Of a stretch of DNA of 64,000 nt, positions 60,831 through 64,000 are shown one piece after another. The DNA comes from Ailurus styani. Taxonomy: Eukaryota > Chordata > Mammalia > Carnivora > Ailuridae. The DNA lies in NCBI GenBank assembly GCA_002007465.1, contig LNAC01000036.1, forward strand, positions 4,351,011-4,415,010, given 5' to 3'. The notes beneath the pieces were generated by a model. It searched no databases. It saw only the letters and a program-made list of their open reading frames with translations, and was not told the DNA's origin. Numbering within the stretch: position 1 is the first letter of the stretch; each line of letters starts with the position of its first letter. Position numbers and translations under genes: made by a program.

Positions 60831-61989
60831 ACAGAATGACTCTGATTTGTGTGTGGCTACTAACCTCAGTGTGCCATTAGAAATCCTGCTCGGTTCTTTT
60901 TCAGTGTTGTTGGCCCGGGGCCATTAGGTAAGAGACAACATGACAGAATAGCAAGGGTCTGAAGAACTGGGACACTGATGTTGCCCTCTCTGGCACTCCC
61001 CCATTGTGTGTTAGCCGTGATCTTAGACAGATCTAGTTTCCCACATTGTGAAGTGGTCCCTGGATTTGGAACCCGAAGACTGGGATTTAGTAGTTGCCAC
61101 ACAATTTTGCTGTGTTGTATAGTTGGGGGTCTCAGTTTCCTCATCTATAAATATCTGTGTTGGTTCCTTTAGGTTTTTTTTGTTTTTTTTTTTTCCCCTC
61201 AGACTTGCCTGGAAGTCATGTTCTGTGACACCGTGCTTGCTGCTTATGTAATACTGTGTAATGTAATTTCAGCATCTTAAATAGAAACAGTGTACCCAAA
61301 AGATGAGAACACCTGTGTCATAAGATCACAGCCTTAAGGTTTTATATCTGAACAAAAGTTGAACAAAACCTGATCAAGTTATTGTAAAGTTTCTCTGAAA
61401 ATTTTACTGCTTGTGTATTACAGGTACCGAAAAGCTATGAAAAATTATGAAAGAAAAGCTAAAGATTGAAATATACCCATTAACTTACTTTTTCCCCTCC
61501 AGCTGAGTTGGTTATTGTTTCCCCCTCTGCTAGATTTAGTAGTTGGACACACTGGTCCAGTTAATGAAACACCAGAATTCTGTGGGAGTACACTTAAGGT
61601 TATTGTTTAGATAAGGTGGTTCAGTGTCTAGGATGTTGAGAATCTTCAACAACAAACTACTCAGCCTTTCTCAAAGAATGGGGAAAATCAAATGAAGCCA
61701 TGAATATGAAAGGATTTCAGGTGTTTAAAAAGTGAATATCAAGTAAAGTAGGTGCGACTCAATCTACACAAGCTGGTTTATCTGAATTGATAAAATATTT
61801 CCTTTAAATCAAGCCAAATCAGAGCCACCATCCTATAAAGGAGGCAGAAAATTCAGTCTCTCAGTCATTATTGGGAGACTGGAGCTAACTCAAAGTCTCC
61901 AAGGAATCCCAAAAGCATAAATGGTACTCTGAAATGAGGGTGGGAGTGCAGAAAGTTCTAGCTTCTGTCGTGGACTCTACAGATACTTT

Positions 61990-62197
61990 TTTTTTTTTTT
62001 TTAAAGATTTTATTTATTCATTTGACACAGAGAGAGAGATCACAAGTAGGCAGAGAGGCAGGCAGAGAGAGAGGAGAGAGGAGGAAGCAGGCTCCCCGCT
62101 GAGCAGAGAGCCCAATGTGGGCCTCGATCCCAGGATCCTGGGATCATGACCTGAGCCAAAGGCAGCGGCTTTAACCCACTGAGCCACCCAGGTGCCC
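61990..62197 (-). mobile_element. Carnivore SINE
   Basis: This is an antisense copy with exact duplication TACAGATACTTT (61978-61989 and 62198-62209). Confidence 0.94.
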
Positions 62198-62456
62198 TAC
62201 AGATACTTTCTTGTCTAAGCTGGACCAGCCCCTTAAGGTCTGGTGTGATTGCCTTCCTGCCATACTGGGCCTTAGGACTCAACTGAGAAATGTAGTCCAT
62301 ATACTTATGTCCAGCCTTCTTGAGCACACTAAGTATTCATTCCTCTGTGTCTTGCCTCATCCCCGGGTCCTCTCCTGGAGTAGGATACAGTGCAAAGAAC
62401 CAGAAACACTAATTGATTTTAGAAGGTGGGTTCTGACCATGCTAAAAAATCCTTCA

Positions 62457-62585
62457 GAGGGGTGCATGGGTGGCCTAGTCGGTTAAGCATCCAACTCTTG
62501 ATCTCAGCTCAGGCCTCGGTCTCAGGGTTGTGAGTTCAAGCCCCTTTTTGGGCTCCATGCTTGGTGTAGAACCTACTTAAAGTGT
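62457..62585 (+). mobile_element. Old short carnivore SINE
   Basis: This is a diverged sense copy, GGGGTGCATGGGTGGCCTAG to GTAGAACCTACTTAAA, followed by a short GT run. Confidence 0.82.
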
Positions 62586-62794
62586 GTGTGCAAGTAACGA
62601 TCCCTCCTCCCCCCACCCCCAGCCAAATTGTTTTGTTCCATCACAGCCCCTTGAATAGGATGTTGCTAAAAATTCCAAAGTGGCTGGTAATAACTTTGAG
62701 AGATCTTTGTTTTCTAATTAATACTTTTAGAATTAGAATATTAAGCATGAAAGAGACTCGAAAATGGTTTAGTCCTTTTCTTTTGAAAATTTTT

Positions 62795-62890
62795 TAAGAT
62801 TCAACAAATAAACTTACTGAGCACCTACTCTGGAGCAGGCACAATTCCAGCTAGGCCTTGGAGATACAATGAGGAATTAAGAGCCCCAAG
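62795..62890 (+). mobile_element. L2-like remnant
   Basis: TTCAACAAATAAACTTACTG, AGCACCTACTCTGGAGCAGG and TTGGAGATACAATGAGGAAT match L2 wording. Confidence 0.55.
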
Positions 62891-62934
62891 CTCACACATT
62901 TTTTGGGGGTAGCACTTTTTTTTCTTTTTTTCGG

Positions 62935-63530
62935 TCACATCTTTATTGAAGTGTACAATGAAATGATTTTTAGTATATTCAGAGTTTTGGAGCCAACAGC
63001 ACAATTAAAAAAAAAGAAATCCATAGCTAGCTTTTTTATCCCCCAGTTCCCTCACCCCTGCTCTACCCGCCCCCTCCACCCCAGCAACAATTATTTTGCT
63101 TTCTGGGTCTGTATATGTATTTGCCCATATTGGATATTTCATATAAATGGAACCACAATGTGTGGCTTTTTGCATCTGGCTGCTTTCACTTAGCATGCTC
63201 AAGTTTCCTCCATGTTGGAGCATGTGTTAGTACTTATTCATCTTCATGAAGTCCACTGTATGGATTATACCTTACTTATCCATCCATCACTTGAGGGACA
63301 CTAGCTTGTTTCCACCCTTCGCTATTTATTATGAATAATGCTGTTACCAACATTTATGTACAAATTTTGTGTAGAGTTCTGATTTCACTTTTCTTGGGTA
63401 TATGCCTAGGAGTGGAATCGCTAGGTCAGGTGGTTACCCGTGTATTTAACTTTTTGAGGAACTTTGCAAAGAAGCTGCGCTGTTTCATATACCTACCTGG
63501 TATATGGGGGAACACATTTTCATTTCCTGT
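62935..63530. mobile_element. Old L1-like fragment
   Basis: TTATTGAAGTGTACAATGAA, TAAATGGAACCACAATGTGT, TTTCCTCCATGTTGGAGCAT and GTATATGCCTAGGAGTGGAA mark an L1M-type piece immediately before the AMFR CpG island. Confidence 0.65.
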
Positions 63531-63749
63531 TAAATCAAGTCCATTTTAGACTCTGCTCTAGGCTACTAGTAAACAACAGAAACTTAAGATAACCTTACTG
63601 GCGAGAAAAAAAGGCTTGATTAATATTCTTTCTTGGAGGGTCAAGCCTCTATTACTCCCTAAGCAGCATCTCTTTGGATCACTCGGGAAACTGCTAGGCC
63701 CACAGGGGTGCTCAGGGGTACTAACCTGCTCAAACGGGGGTTGGGGAGT

Positions 63750-64000
63750 TAAGGTGTCTGCGGGACCCGCCACGCTGCCTGGGCCCGACCGCCGTCGGGC
63801 CCGAGTGACGCTTTTGCTCAACCGGCCCGACGCCCTGTGCGTCCGCCGGCCCGGCCGAACTGGGCTGTCGGCCGGCGGTCATGCTGGGTGCCCGGCCCGA
63901 GACCGTGCGGCCCCGGCCCTCGCCCGACAGGCGGCTGCGCGACTGCTGGGGGCGGGGGACAGAGGCCGCGCCTCCGCGCCCGTCCCGCCCGCGCCCGGCT
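63750..64000 (+). promoter_or_regulatory. AMFR: CpG-island edge, probable AMFR promoter/5' end
   Basis: Base composition changes sharply near 63760 from AT-rich L1 remnant to very GC-rich DNA dense in CpG, with GC boxes (GGGGGCGGGG near 63950) and a TGACGC half-CRE-like site near 63808. In human, AMFR (gp78, an ER-associated-degradation E3 ligase) starts 3-4 kb beyond the NUDT21 3' end in the same orientation, which fits this position. The AMFR start codon is not in the window. An ATG at 63881 opens a frame without stop to the window end, but its peptide does not resemble AMFR; it may be an upstream frame or chance in GC-rich DNA. Confidence 0.6.

Larger units (their letters stand above)
57189..60845 (+). 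other. NUDT21: NUDT21 3' UTR with alternative poly(A) signals
   Basis: About 3.65 kb follow the stop codon without a single SINE, in contrast to the dense SINE cover elsewhere. Candidate poly(A) signals are AATAAA 57251, ATTAAA 57423, ATTAAA 57476, AATAAA 58231, AATAAA 58547, AATAAA 60721, ATTAAA 60771 and AATAAA 60825. The 57423 signal has TGTA at 57364, 57382 and 57415 upstream and a T/GT-rich tract downstream. The 60825 signal is followed by TTTGTGTGTGG at about 60847. The ends are inferred; the human gene also has a long 3' UTR. Confidence 0.75.
60850..63749. other. Spacer between NUDT21 and the AMFR promoter
   Basis: This 2.9 kb stretch separates two genes in the same orientation. It contains an antisense SINE (61990-62197), an older sense SINE (62457-62585), an L2-like piece (62795-62890) and an old L1 fragment (62935-63530). 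No open frame resembling a known protein is seen. Confidence 0.6.

Overview
This window is nuclear DNA of a carnivoran mammal. About forty tRNA-Lys-derived carnivore SINEs (CAN/SINEC type) run through it. The youngest carry a form of the element (head CAGTGGGTTAAAGCCTCTGC, body CTCTGCTCAGCAGGGAGCC, tail TCAAATAAATAAATAAAATC) that I associate with the weasel family (Mustelidae: ferret, mink, marten, otter). The family is an inference from recalled SINE consensus sequences; the order Carnivora is much firmer.

The layout matches human 16q13 in inverted orientation: BBS2, OGFOD1, NUDT21, AMFR. Positions 358-10797 hold the last eight coding exons of BBS2 on the + strand (C-terminal 361 codons), with its 3' UTR and poly(A) signal near 11117. 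Positions 17189-40123 hold a complete OGFOD1 on the - strand (13 coding exons, 545 codons), convergent with BBS2. Positions 40533-57188 hold a complete NUDT21 (CFIm25) on the + strand (7 coding exons, 227 codons), followed by a long SINE-free 3' UTR to about 60845. OGFOD1 and NUDT21 are divergent, with start codons 409 bp apart across a GC-rich shared promoter carrying a ZNF143/THAP11-type site, three CCAAT boxes and an ETS site. The last ~250 bp are a CpG-island edge; by synteny this is the promoter or 5' end of AMFR, which would be read on the + strand beyond the window.

Every exon boundary was placed by hand. All flanks are AG/GT, reading phase is kept across every junction, and each gene sums to an intact frame. 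The gene products do unrelated jobs (ciliary BBSome, ribosomal prolyl hydroxylation, 3'-end processing, and ER-associated degradation for AMFR), so nothing here is an operon-like system. The rest is introns and intergenic DNA filled with SINEs, old L1/L2/MIR fragments and simple repeats.

I saw no new biological system. The observations most worth checking are two single-N gaps flanked by near-identical direct copies (27719 and 36132), which look like assembly false duplications; a ~0.4 kb microinversion that split one SINE (about 41340-41860); the compact shared promoter; and UGUA-rich alternative poly(A) signals in the NUDT21 3' UTR, where the protein could bind its own message.
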